From: Adineta steineri | Lineage: Eukaryota; Rotifera; Eurotatoria; Adinetida; Adinetidae | DNA: 64,000 nucleotides | NCBI GenBank assembly: GCA_905250115.1 | Contig: CAJNOI010000137.1 | Span: 71,928-135,927 of the forward strand | Direction of reading: 5' to 3' | In this document: in pieces, positions 1 to 11,700 of the stretch | How positions within the stretch are numbered: position 1 is the first letter of the stretch | How the letters are laid out: every line of letters starts with the position of its first letter | Program-made: the position numbers and the translations under genes | The notes under the pieces: generated by a model | The model's database searches: none | What the model saw: the letters and a program-made list of their open reading frames with translations, nothing else | What the model was told of the DNA's origin: nothing

Positions 1-112
1 GTGTGGGTGTGGGTGTGGGTGTGGGTGTGGGTGTGGGTGTGGGTGTGGGTGTGGGTGTGGATATCCCTCTGCTCGTAACTCAGTCCCACACATACACCCA
101 CACCCACACTCG
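1..112. repeat. Telomere-like array and hairpin (TGTGGG)n
   Basis: Positions 1-60 are ten perfect GTGTGG hexamers, a permutation of TGTGGG, the telomeric repeat reported for bdelloid rotifers. A short spacer follows, then a C-rich arm (about 88-110) made of CCACACCC-type units, so the whole can fold into a G-rich/C-rich hairpin. The array may continue before the window. It could be interstitial telomere-like sequence or the inner edge of a telomere; the many similar hairpins further in favour an interstitial repeat family. Confidence 0.85.
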
Positions 113-345
113 AATTGTCAATGATCCTGAATGGCATACATTTTTTTTGAATATGACATCGTAAAAAGCATAGATGACTAATACACACAATTTAATTGAA
201 AACAATTGAAACAATATTATTTGTCTCTTTTTCTTTTTATTAGTCAAGCTTTTATTATTATCTCATGATAATTTTCTTGATTTAACAATAAATATTCCAA
301 TCATTCATCTTGATTCTCATTAAATAAATAAGGGAATATATTAAA
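113..345. other. AT-rich spacer, no gene seen
   Basis: No ORF, splice-supported exon or RNA gene is visible between the telomere-like array and the GGTCAGTAAAA element. Confidence 0.5.
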
Positions 346-958
346 CGGTCAGTAAAATAACTGAAGTGGTCAGTAAAAAATATGGAAATGGTTAGTTTAT
401 TTGCTGTAAGTAACAGTAAAAATATATGATTTATATCAGTAGAAAAAAGAAATCTGGTCAGTAGAAAATAGATTTTTGGTCAGTAGAAAAATTATTGGTC
501 TTGTCGTTGATAAGTAGGAGAAAATGATAGTTTGAAAGCTTAATAATATTTTGTTCTTTTAAGAAGAAAACGCAAGTATTTATAGGACAAGAAATGGTTA
601 TTTGGATTATTCCCATCTCTTATAGTATAACATATTCTAGGAAAAATACTTGAGTAATATTCTTTAATTCATCACTTGGAAATAACTCACTTTAATATAT
701 GTCAAAAGATCAGAAGAAAAACGTATTAATAAAACGAAAGGAAAAATCCCCTATGATCATATATATGAAGGAAAATACCATATAAATATACATGTGAAGG
801 AAAGAAAAAAAATGAAGTGGATAACACTACGAAAAATGTTAATTTTTATACTGATCACTCCGTATATTTACTGACCATGTCAGGTATTTTACTGACCATT
901 CATTTTTCTACTGACCATTCAGTATATTTACTGACCATGTCAGTTATTTTACTGACCA
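346..958. mobile_element. Foldback-like element, GGTCAGTAAAA subrepeats
   Basis: The left arm (about 346-505) holds several copies of GGTCAGTAAAA or GGTCAGTAGAAA. The right arm (about 850-958) holds the inverse TTTTACTGACC five or six times. The ends share an 18-bp inverted match, GGTCAGTAAAATAACTGA, reading inward from each side. The roughly 340-bp interior has no coding potential. This is the layout of a non-autonomous foldback-type DNA element with subterminal repeats. No clear target-site duplication was found. Confidence 0.7.
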
Positions 959-1394
959 CTAAAATGACACCCATAATTTAAGAATAATAAAAGCAACAAT
1001 CCATTGAAGAAAAACCAAACTTAAATTACAAATTAAAGAACAAGTGAATAATGATAACAAAGATAAAAAGAAAAATTAGAGTAAAACATATTTTGTCGAA
1101 ATATAGAAATGAATACGACAGATTATTTAAAACTTGTCGCTTTGTCTTAGAAAATAAATATTATCATTCAGAGAGTATTCATTTCACGTGTATAAAATAC
1201 ATAAAAATATAATTTTCTTTTCAAAGAAATTGTACTAACAGTTCTTTGAAGATGGTAGCTAAGTTCTATTAATCATAGAATTCGCCTATTTTAGTCTCTT
1301 TTACATCTATTCGCCAAGTAAGTGCAGGATTTTTTTCAAAATCACTTTCAATTGAATACATTCAACATATTTCATTTCGAAACAAACATTTTAA
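959..1394. other. Intergenic, nothing recognised
   Basis: AT-rich sequence downstream of the glycosyltransferase gene. No exon, repeat array or RNA gene is seen; it probably includes that gene's 3' untranslated region. Confidence 0.45.
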
Positions 1395-2729
1395 CTAAGG
1401 TAAATTTGAAAGTACAAAGTCGTCAATATAAATAGCATTCGGATGTAAAGTAGGTTTATATCCAAATAACTTAGCGTATTCATGCAATAAATTTCGCCAA
1501 TAACAACTTACGGCATGTTCATTCAAGTAATTTTGAACTAACTGTTGTCCTTGTTTACCTATTTCTTTAGTTACATTCTCATGATTCTGTAAGAATTGAA
1601 GTGTTTTATTAAACGCTATTTCATTATTTATTCGTTCCATAAATATTACATTTTTACCATTTTCCAAAAGATGATACCAATATTCCTCATAATGTTCAAT
1701 AGGATCATACACGACGGAAGAACCACAAAGTAAAAGATATTTCAGTCTAGATGAATATGTATTACCTTCTAGGTGTAATAAATGTTTATAATTACAATGT
1801 TGTTCCAGTGTAGTATAGGTATTCGAAACTGATAAAGATATACCAACGATAATTCTAACCCAGTTCATCGTTTCTATATCTGTAGTATTTGGATACTGCT
1901 TTGCCGTATTAATATACCAAGTTCTTTTCCATGTGTCGGCTCCACGCCAGAATAGTTTTGGTACTCTCTTTTCATATTCTATTTGACGCGATGCATTCAA
2001 TATAGACTGAAAAATTTTCGACCATCGACCAGCACGTACTTCTGGCCAGCCCCATAATGTAAAACATGGCATTAAAACTAATGCATCTGGTCGTAAGCCT
2101 CTTCTCGTTGTATTACTTTTTGTAAAGGCAAAAATTGGTACATTAAAAAGTACATCATTAAGCTCTTTAGGTAACTCAACTGCATCTCCAACATGGAAGA
2201 AAAGATCAAGATCAGGAATATCAGAAAAAGTATCCATCATATGTTTGATTAATAACTTTACACTGCGACTACGTGTTTCATAGTTGGATACTGTAGGTCT
2301 TGGAACAATATAAAGTTTGTTTTGAATAATTTGAATATGATGACAACCAAGACAAGAATTTGATATATTTTCAATATCTTTTAATAGAATTGTCCGATTT
2401 TTGAATGGTTGTAAGTCTTTATGTATACGAGAAAATAAATCAAGTTTTTTATTTTTTGAATATAACTGATAACAAATATGTTGATCTGATTGAATTGATA
2501 ATTGCCAATAGTTGGATGATTTATTATTACAAATAAAATTGAAAAATGGTTTCACAATATCATAACAATAGTTAAGATTGCTAATATTAAACGAACCTAG
2601 ATCATTTCGAATATGTAGTAATCGATTTGGTGACAGTTGAATTCTTGTCATGATGAGCAAGGCTAACAAGAAGAATACAAGAAACAATAAAATACGACCA
2701 TGCTTCTCACTATACGTGAAATGTTCCAT
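1395..2729 (-). CDS. CAP10/GT90-family glycosyltransferase, type II membrane protein
   Basis: An intact single-exon ORF of 444 residues. Residues about 13-31 form one hydrophobic helix after a short N-terminus, as expected for a Golgi/ER type II membrane enzyme. The rest matches the CAP10 (GT90) pattern: an acidic loop with DLFFHVGDAVELP, PDALVLMPCFTLWGWPE, an FWRG motif followed by basic residues, then LEGNTYSSRLKYLLLCGSSV and a final WYHLLENGKN segment. Family members such as POGLUT/KDELC transfer glucose or xylose to secreted proteins, and fungal CAP10 is a capsule xylosyltransferase; the substrate here cannot be told. No ER-retention tetrapeptide is present at the C-terminus. The start ATG at 2729 is the first in-frame one before the anchor. 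No introns are needed. Confidence 0.85.
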   Translation of the reverse strand: MEHFTYSEKHGRILLFLVFFLLALLIMTRIQLSPNRLLHIRNDLGSFNISNLNYCYDIVKPFFNFICNNKSSNYWQLSIQSDQHICYQLYSKNKKLDLFSRIHKDLQPFKNRTILLKDIENISNSCLGCHHIQIIQNKLYIVPRPTVSNYETRSRSVKLLIKHMMDTFSDIPDLDLFFHVGDAVELPKELNDVLFNVPIFAFTKSNTTRRGLRPDALVLMPCFTLWGWPEVRAGRWSKIFQSILNASRQIEYEKRVPKLFWRGADTWKRTWYINTAKQYPNTTDIETMNWVRIIVGISLSVSNTYTTLEQHCNYKHLLHLEGNTYSSRLKYLLLCGSSVVYDPIEHYEEYWYHLLENGKNVIFMERINNEIAFNKTLQFLQNHENVTKEIGKQGQQLVQNYLNEHAVSCYWRNLLHEYAKLFGYKPTLHPNAIYIDDFVLSNLP

Positions 2730-4305
2730 CGTTTAATATATCTTAATTTACCACTTTTATTCTAGAAAATAATGTATATATAGATAATATTATACAGAAA
2801 AATATTATTTCAAGATATATATTTGTGACTTGAAATGGAAGAACTTACCAGTGTAGTTTCTTAAGAGCTAAAACAGAGAATTCATGTAAAATAGTTGTTA
2901 ACGTTTTATCATGATTTCTACTGTAAAGCATATGTTATTAATCACCTTTCTCTTATTCTCATACAAATCCACATTTATTATTTATTTCTTGCCTTTCTCG
3001 TAATCATAAAAATGTGCACATAAAAGGTATGGATAAGTTTATAGCTGAATATCTAGAGACGGTTCTACCTAGTAACAGAGTATAAACTTAAAGCATAGAA
3101 CTACATTCGTCCTGATACCTTTAAAATGAATAAGTGAAATTAGGAAGCCTATAGAGTTGTTAATTTTGATGTAAATATCAATTAAAAATAAATCTGTGGC
3201 AAAATATATAAGTAATTAATGAAGAGATAAATTGAATAGTAACAATTTTGTAAAGAAAAAAAATTTCTTTGTTTCATTATTATTAAGTTTTGTTTTGTTT
3301 TGTAGATAATGGACCGTTTTAAACTATAATTTCTCTTCTATTTAATTCTTTTTAAACATGTTAGGTAGTAAGAAAACGATGGAATGAAAAAAGAAAAATT
3401 TCTTTCTATAAACTAAATCAATTTTTTACAACGATAAAAACTAGTCGTATTAAATTTTAATACTTTTAAAGACAAGAAATATACTATTAAAATAAATCTT
3501 ACTTTCTAAACTTTCAAACTGTATCCTGTTTTGTACTATAATGTCTTTCTCCTGCCGATGTATATTCTTTTTCTAATCAAAACAGTTGTTCTTTCAAACA
3601 TGACAATTTAGATGACCTTCATTTGAGTAATATTAGCGATACAATTGTAAAGTACATCAAAGAAGTAGAAAAACAAACATCGTTGCATTACACGCCTTTT
3701 TGTTTATAATAAGTTAAAGAAACGAAAGAAAAAGTAAAATGTAAATACGTTGATTGATAAAACACTTTCTCTCATTTTTCTTCACCAATGAAGAATAGAA
3801 ATCTATTAATATACCAATTCAATTAATCTACAAGATATTTTTAAACTATTGTGAGTATTTAACAACAACAAAAATTCTTCATTCGTATTGATTCTAACTT
3901 TCAAAAGAAGAAGAAAAAAAAATAATGTATTTATCTATATGTTAAAGTTTCTTTAATAAATATACCTTCATATAAAGATTACAATAATTATAAATTTTTA
4001 AAAAACAAAATCTTAAACACAACTTTATTGATGTACATAATCTTAGGAATGTGAATATTATTATTTAGTAAAATATCTATCGAATTTTGAGTATATTTGA
4101 TAGTCTTCATTTTCTAGTTAAAATGAAAATTAATGTTTATATTGTTTCTTTTTAAAATTAACAATTTCACATTCTATTTATATTCTATGATACACTTTAT
4201 TAATTATTGCTCGAAGAAGAGAAATATTTCAGATGTAATTTCATCAGTTTATTGTTTAAAAAAATCGATATACATGTATATATTTGACTCATTGAAATGA
4301 AAATC
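2730..4305. other. Intergenic, AT-rich
   Basis: About 1.6 kb between two minus-strand genes. Homopolymer-rich and full of stops on both strands; no exon with splice signals, RNA gene or ordered repeat recognised. Confidence 0.45.
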
Positions 4306-5252
4306 TTAGTTTATTGTAATTCCTGGAACAATAACTCGCTGATTACGTTTCCAAATACACAAAGCTAAAAGTTTGCGCTTTAGTTCAGGCAATGCAAGTA
4401 AAACAGCAAATGGGACAATAATAGAAGGAATCAATGTTAAACGTGTTAAAAATGGTGACCAAATATTACTCGCAAAAGTTGGATAACCAGATGATTGAAT
4501 AATAAAAACAATTATAGCAGGAAGATCACATATGTTGTAGATACCAATACAAGTTGAAGAGTCATTTTTCGACAACGACGCCATGTCACGGCTTGTTGCA
4601 TTCGTTGTTTTTGTCTGATATATCGAAATAAAAGTGTAATACTACAAATACTGATTAACAATACCGGCAAGACATAATCGATGTATGAATCATATTGTTG
4701 AAGCCAATTGGGAGCGTCAATATAGAGACATATTGAACCACAACGAATTTTTGTACTAACATAAGTCTGACCACATGAATGTAGAAAAATCAGATAAAAG
4801 AATAATATTGGTGTGTAAAGTGAGAAAAATGCTAATGGTATATAATGAACAAATAAACGTTTACGTGTAGTTGCAACTAAATTTGGATGAAATATAAGAA
4901 TATGTCGTTCAAATGATGTCCAAAACATTACTGAAACAGCTCCATACCATATTCCATGATCAATAAACTGCCAAATATTACAAATAGCAGGAGTGAAAAG
5001 TTGTACATATCCAAGACGATTAAAATCCAATGTCATCGTTAAATCAACTGTAACAATGAGAAAATTGTAGAACAACAATATTATCATGGCATGATTGTGA
5101 ACACTTTTTCGTCTATTTCTTTCAGTTAGAAGATGATAAAACACGAATAGATAACAAGGAATCGAAATAATAACACCAAATAAGATTAATGAAAATTCAA
5201 ATTTTGGCCAAAAAAATGGAACATTTGATGATGTTGAAGAAAAGTTTCCCAT
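4306..5252 (-). pseudogene. Rhodopsin-like seven-transmembrane receptor with a single frameshift
   Basis: Two overlapping minus-strand frames together make one receptor of about 310 residues. The first (4512-5252) has an N-glycosylatable N-terminus and helices 1-5, with ERHILIFHP at the end of helix 3 in place of the DRY box, a Cys in extracellular loop 2, and a basic loop before helix 6. It stops within helix 6. The other frame continues helix 6 (DLPAIIVFIIQ), helix 7 and a basic tail (LKRKLLALCIWKRNQR). The switch lies near 4515-4535. Helix 7 lacks NPxxY, so this is a divergent class A-type receptor of the kind expanded in bdelloids. The frameshift may be a real lesion or an assembly error; there is no room for an intron at the junction. 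Confidence 0.75.
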
Positions 5253-6390
5253 TATTTTTTTAAAAATCTATTTAAATATCTGAACAGAATTTATGATTAT
5301 TTTATTATACGTATATATTGAAATCAAAATTCTCGAATACAAAAACAAGAGTACAAATAAAAACTGAAGACATTAAAATAATAATTAATAGTTTCCTATA
5401 TAAATAATATAGAGAATTATTATTTCATTAGTAGAAAAAGTACCCAGAAAAAAAATATTATTAGTATGCAGGTTAATACGTGCATAGTTACGAACTTTTC
5501 TTAACATAAGCGCTCGTCATTAATGTTAGCATGATATAGAAGAAAGGGAGTTTAATCGACAAGAAAATGAAATAATATTAATTAAGAGATTAAAGAATAT
5601 ATATATTTCCAGAAATAAGTTCAAAGATAAAATCTGCATCTTTTCTATAAAGCTATATATTAATAAAGAATGAAGAAAATAAAAAATATTGCAAATGACA
5701 ACATAAATATTTCTATGTAAATAATGTAAAATTATTCATTTTTGTCATGTGTTATCCAAAAAATCTTACTTCAATATTTAAATTAATCTTTTATAGAGGA
5801 ATATTCTAAATCAAATTTTTAAAATAAACAATCGTTAGATTCAATAGTCTGAAATAGCTATCATCGAATGAGAGCGATTAGCACTAGCCCAAATTAGACT
5901 ACTGTGTTACTAATATTTTTAGTTTATTAAAAGACATTATGATCATACAATATTTTTAGTGTTTTTATTTGCTTTTCACTTACTTTGATTCTTTTCTTTT
6001 ATTCACATTATTTAAAATGCGTTGCGATTAGATATATATTTGATACTAACTGAAATTTTTGTTGTTACATGCTTAGTTTGTCTCAGATCAATTACCATCC
6101 TACACAAAAGGATATTTTCGTATGTGTCATGCCAGTTATGCTCCACTAAAGTAAATTTGATGCTACATTATATTCTGCTTGACTATATCATAATAACTAA
6201 TCGCTTTGATGAATATCTATTTGAGAAGATAGAGATATACATATTTCTTCTTCATAAAGTCATTAATAAACTGGATGGCATTCGAGTTTTACTCGACTAC
6301 GAAATGATGATTTCATACTTTTCAGACATTTCTGAACATTCGCGATTGTCGTAGAATCCTGTGAAATCTATATGTTGAGGGTGAATGAGT
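5253..6390. other. Intergenic, AT-rich
   Basis: Upstream of the receptor. An open frame at 6022-6354 lacks an ATG start, family signature or splice context and is not called a gene. Confidence 0.4.
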
Positions 6391-6440
6391 AGGAACGGAC
6401 CCAGGGAGAGTGCGGAGGATGCAGCCACATCTCCCTTCGA
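6391..6440 (+). mobile_element. hAT terminal-repeat remnant
   Basis: The stretch around ACGGACCCAGGGAGAG resembles the hAT-type end CAGTGGCGGACCCAG seen inverted at 17332. It is isolated, so only a degenerate end fragment is claimed. Confidence 0.35.
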
Positions 6441-6600
6441 AATTTATTAATGTTGAACTTCAGTCATGTTCTTCTTATTTCTACGAACTTTCCAAAGAGA
6501 AGGAGAATATAGTTCATAATTTTGACATTTGTAGTATTTATAGTCCAACATCAACAAGATAAACGAAGAAAAATAGCTTAAATATACATGCTGATAGTAT

Positions 6601-7240
6601 CAGTGCCGGACTAGTAGCGTAAACATAGGTATAGCAATTATCTCTAATATCTTACTATGATAAAAAGTAAGTGTTTTAAACATTATGAAAATACTACGTA
6701 CTACTATGTATACTCATGCTACAAACGAAGGCTTTTTTTTAATATAATCTATTCGTTTGGTGTTTTCTTTTGGAATAAAGTAAATAAAAAAACACATATC
6801 AGTTAAAAAAGATTTATTTCAGTAAATTGACTTCCTTCCATCTTTCTGTACAATAAAATCTATCATTGTTTGATCTGAATTAATTTCGAAATCTTTTGCA
6901 ATATTCAAAAGACGAAATACTAACAATCGTTTTGTTTCACACTATTTCTTAAGTAAGTTTCCAATCGTTTTGACCACGAGAAACTTCGCTCACATTCGTT
7001 CGAATTTATTGATATAGTCTAAATGTTTAAAAAAAACTTTAATATTTCCTTTCTAGATCTTCCACATATTGGCAAAGAATCTTGCAGAAAATTAAGATTT
7101 TCTCCGTAAAAAATGATGTGAAACTAATGTAATTAGTTTCATTTTTCTGAAATAATCGATGCCATGGAATGAGAATGACGTGAAAATAACAGAAACAATA
7201 TGATAGTTTTAACTTTTTTGAAATACCTAAAAACATGCAG
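6601..7240 (-). mobile_element. Degenerate hAT transposon fragment
   Basis: It starts with CAGTGCCGGACTAG at 6601, an hAT-like terminus. The following 180 bp (ATAGGTATAG.., CATGCTACAAACGAAG..) are colinear with the hAT copy at 15361-17332. On the minus strand, about 6885-7000 encodes NECERSFSW..KRLETYLRNS followed by stops, which matches the hAT C-terminal dimerisation region (ECERSFSSLRRLKTYL). No right end was found. This is an old, non-coding relic. Confidence 0.65.
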
Positions 7241-8788
7241 CTTTTTCATGAAAAATTTTTAAAATAAACATTTAAATGAATTTTTTTTTATTTTTAAGTT
7301 CCCTGAGTCTTATCCATAACAAGATATATAAACATGAAATATAACATCAACATTTACAAAAACTTTTACATTTAGTTGATATTCATCAAGATGATGGAAA
7401 AAAAAATTAGCCGAACACAAAAGAAAACTCCATTTAGTTAAACAATTTATTTCTATGACATTATTTTCTTTTTAGAAATATTAAACATTTTTATTTTAAC
7501 AGAAATTTCTTTTTGAATATATTTTCTTTAAATATATCATTATTGATTAGAATATACTCAGCTATCAATTCTTTAACTTTAATTCATAATACATTATCTT
7601 GTTTTTTACTTTTACTTATTCAAAACAAAAACAACTATAAAATTTTTTCAAATTTTGAATACTTGAAGCATGTAAAGAATGTATTTTAATCTAACGTTCT
7701 TTCGTAATTCGTTAGCAGTAATATCAGAAATTTCTATGAATAAGTTCTTTCAATTTTATTTTCATTATCATATAATAACGAAAATAAATACTACAACAAT
7801 CGATGAATATATATCTTTCAAGATTGTATCTAATTGAAATCAAACACATAATCAAAATAATCTTCTTGTTAAAATAGTTTAATAAGCTTTATCTATACGA
7901 TTTTTATTCAATCTAATAGTTGATCATTTTAATTAATTCTAATATTTAAATTATCAAAGAAGAATTTCTTTTATCTTATCATATCTCAACGATATATCAT
8001 CGTATTTCATGATTAATATCTGAATTGAATTTTCCATTTTTTTTCTTTTGATAAAATTGAAATAGAAAGACTATTTACTTCAACACCATAACCTTAGTAA
8101 ATAAAAGTACTTTATTTTTCTTTATGTATATACTTGGCCAGAAGCTATGAATAAAAAATTTTTCTTCAGTAAAATCTATATTTGATAATTTGTCTCGAGA
8201 ATGAGAAGATGAAATAAAACATACTTTACAAAATAGCTTTTGTTTCATTCTGTTATTTGTTTTAGTAAGAAGGTTCTAGCAGCTAAGAAATATTTCTGAG
8301 AGAAAAATAATTAACTGAGAATGACGTCGACAGTTAGTTCATTTATAAAAATGAAATGTGTTTGACGTCTAAAAGTAATATTATAATGACTTTAAAATCA
8401 TTTTAGAAATGAACCAACTGCTCAAGTCGTTCTCAATTTATTAATTTCTTTTTGTACAGTTCTGAAAATTTTATATTTAACTTTCTTTGTCCTTAAATCA
8501 TATTTGTAAGCCTATAGAATAGAACTTTATCAATGAAAGAGATAATCGAGTCAAATAAAATCTATTCTTTTGAATATGTTCTATTCAATATTCTTATTTT
8601 GAAAACAAATTATCAAATTTGATTTTTACTGAAAAAAATTTTGTTATTAGAAACGAGTGAGAACTGCCACCTCGTTTTGCATATAATAAATGATTACTAA
8701 TCTTTTTTGTTTTTACTTTAGAAATTAAAAAAAAATACTTTTTAGGAGAAAAATTTTATTTTTATTTTAGTTGAAGTCTTCGTTGATA
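7241..8788. other. Intergenic plus probable 5' region of the NHL gene
   Basis: No gene recognised. A good splice acceptor (TTTTATTTTAG ending at 8770) just before the NHL gene's first ATG suggests that a 5'-untranslated exon lies somewhere upstream. Confidence 0.4.
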
Positions 8789-11700
8789 ATGAATAAGGCA
8801 ATATTATTATTTTTATTATTTCTATTGATAATCAAATGTGGATGTGAAAATAGTCGATCAGTATTCTTAAAAACATTTCTTGGTATAAAATATATATGTA
8901 ATGAGTCAAGTTATTCTCCATCTATTATTATATTTGGAAAAAATCAAAGACAATGTGAAATATCTTGTTTGAATTATTTACAATGTTATCTTTTAACTTT
9001 TGATTTATCTAATAGTCAATGTGAAATATTTGCAAATATTTCAATAGACTATGGAAATTTAATTCAACAACAAAATGTTATAACAATGATTACTCTTGAT
9101 AATGAACAATTATTTTATTGTAAGTTATCAATTTTAGTTTTTTTATATTAGAAATATTACAATATAATAAACACATAGATTGGAGAAATCATTGATGAAA
9201 AATCTTTTCTTAGGTTATGTCTTATTCTATATTCAAAAGTAAGCTAACTATCAAATGAATAAATTTAATAATAAAATTGAAATTTATCTATTGTTTATTT
9301 TAACTTATATTTATTGTTTTATAAATATTTTTACAATAATTATAGATCAGAAAATCTAATGAAATATTCTATGATCATTTTTGATTGTAAACCAATACAA
9401 ATTAATCATAATCAATATTTTATTAGGTTGGGCAAATATTTCTGCAACACTTTCGGAAAGGTTGAAGGTCAAAAGTGTTGCAGAACTTTTCGGTCAATCC
9501 AGCATTAATTACATATTTTATTTTTATAAATTTACTAATGCATCAAAATTTTCAGTTTTTAATAACTTATAACTGTAGAAAAGAGAAAATTCTAATAACA
9601 TCTATGTAAACGTATTTTATCACTTCCCATTAGATCTGATTTTTATTATTTTCTTTATTATGTTTTTTAATATTTTTCTTTTTTTTAGCTATGTTAAGTA
9701 ATACAACAAAAGCATCAACGTAAGTTACAAATTATTTTATTAAAAAATTTTCGAATTAATATTGTTTTTATTTCGTATAAGAATCCAAATTTAATTTTAT
9801 ATACACATTCATTTTAAGTATTTATTTGAAGATAACTAGAATATTATTTCGAATATACTAAAACATAGTATATCATCAAAAAAATATCTATAATATATTT
9901 ATATATAAATTTATAAAAGCTACAGTTGCTAAACTCTAATTTAAAAATACTATCTTTCTTGATAAGTTTCTTCGATAATTCTATTATGATTAAGAAAACC
10001 TTCTTTAAATACATCGATCTAATTAGTTCCGTCCATTTTCAATTCATACACTATTTCTAGCATATAGTATGACTATAGTTTGAATGTTTACAAGTAAAGT
10101 TACAATTAGAGAATATAAAAGTTATAATAAACAGTCAGAAAATAAGTTATGAACAATGTTATTTCTTGTTTCGTTTAATGGCATATATCTTCATTAGAAA
10201 ATTATAGAAGTTTATCGAAGTAAGTATAAAGATTTTATTAGACATGTAATAGATTAATTTCTCTTTTCCTACGATTATCAGTTCACTATTTATATATAAT
10301 AAATATAACAAAAGTAGATTTTTTTATTCAATTTCTTGTAATTTATTTTCTAATGATATTATAAAATTTAACTTAACATTTGTCGTATTTTATTATAATG
10401 ATTGTTTTAGTATGTGGTTTTTAACTATCGCTAAAATATTTCTTATTATCAAGAATATAATATGATCATATGAATACATAGAATAGATTATAGAAATACA
10501 AGAATTATAAATAATAGAACAGAATTTCTTTATTTAATTACTATAGTATCAAATCTTTAATTTTCAGAAAAATTCAATTATATTTGATCTATATTTTTCA
10601 GTGTTAACGAAATCTACTAAGAATGTTTTATTATATTTCTTTATCAATCTTTGATGGTCATCATTACTAGTCTTTACATGAATAAATTCTTTTCTTCTTA
10701 TATCAATAGCTGTTACTTATTAGTTATTGAATAAATAAATTATTAGAATAGTATAATATAAACAAGTTTATATGACAATGATCTAAGTTATTTTGTTGTT
10801 TTTTATTTTTTCTAATATTATCATTTACTTATATAGCATAGAATCCACTATGGCAAGCAGAATTACCACAACTAGTACAAATACTGGTGATACAATAACT
10901 ACAAATCGAGAAACAGCTACTTCAAGTGCTACTACTTCAACTACTACTACTAGTAAAACCAGTACTACGTCGACTACTACGAGCAGTACTAGTTCAAGTA
11001 CAACAACTACAACTGTTTCAAGTACTACAAGTACCACTACTTCAACTATCACAACTAGTAAAACCAGNNNNNNNNNNNNNNNNNNNNNNNNNNNNNNNNN
11101 NNNNNNNNNNNNNNNNNNNNNNNNNNNNNNNNNNNNNNNNNNNNNNNNNNNNNNNNNNNNNNNNNNNNNNNNNNNNNNNNNNNNNNNNNNNNNNNNNNNN
11201 NNNNNNNNNNNNNNNNNNNNNNNNNNNNNNNNNNNNNNNNNNNNNNNNNNNNNNNNNNNNNNNNNNNNNNNNNNNNNNNNNNNNNNNNNNNNNNNNNNNN
11301 NNNNNNNNNNNNNNNNNNNNNNNNNNNNNNNNNAGCAGTACTAGTTCAAGTACTACAAGCAGTACTAGTTCAAGTACTACAAGTAGTACTAGCTCAAGTA
11401 CAACAATAACAGCAAATCCATGTAAGTAAAGAGATATTCAAGTCAGTTATAGTATAGTATCCTTAAAATATTTATTTTTTAAAAAATTTTCGAAGATAAC
11501 TGAAATTCTAATATTTAGTGCAATAGCTTTTAGACAGATCTTTATACTTATTTTGTATACGTTTCATATCATATCGATTTTGAAAGAATAGGTTTCGAAG
11601 AACTTCTGGCTCCGTCCTTTTTCGTCCTCCCATTTCCGGACATCCGGTCGAGTAACCGGATGTTCAAAATTGGAAAAAAGAGCATAAAATCGTTTTACTG

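Noticed and set aside
1..112. True chromosome end at the window start
   Set aside because: The array is followed at once by an inverted C-rich arm, and similar hairpins occur deep in the window, so a terminal telomere cannot be claimed.
6022..6354. 110-codon open frame
   Set aside because: It has no ATG at its start, no motif and no splice context.
7039..7236. 65-codon minus-strand ORF
   Set aside because: It overlaps the hAT relic but does not match the hAT frame; probably chance.
10825..11052. Val/Leu-rich antisense ORF
   Set aside because: It is the reverse strand of the Thr/Ser codon repeat in the NHL gene.
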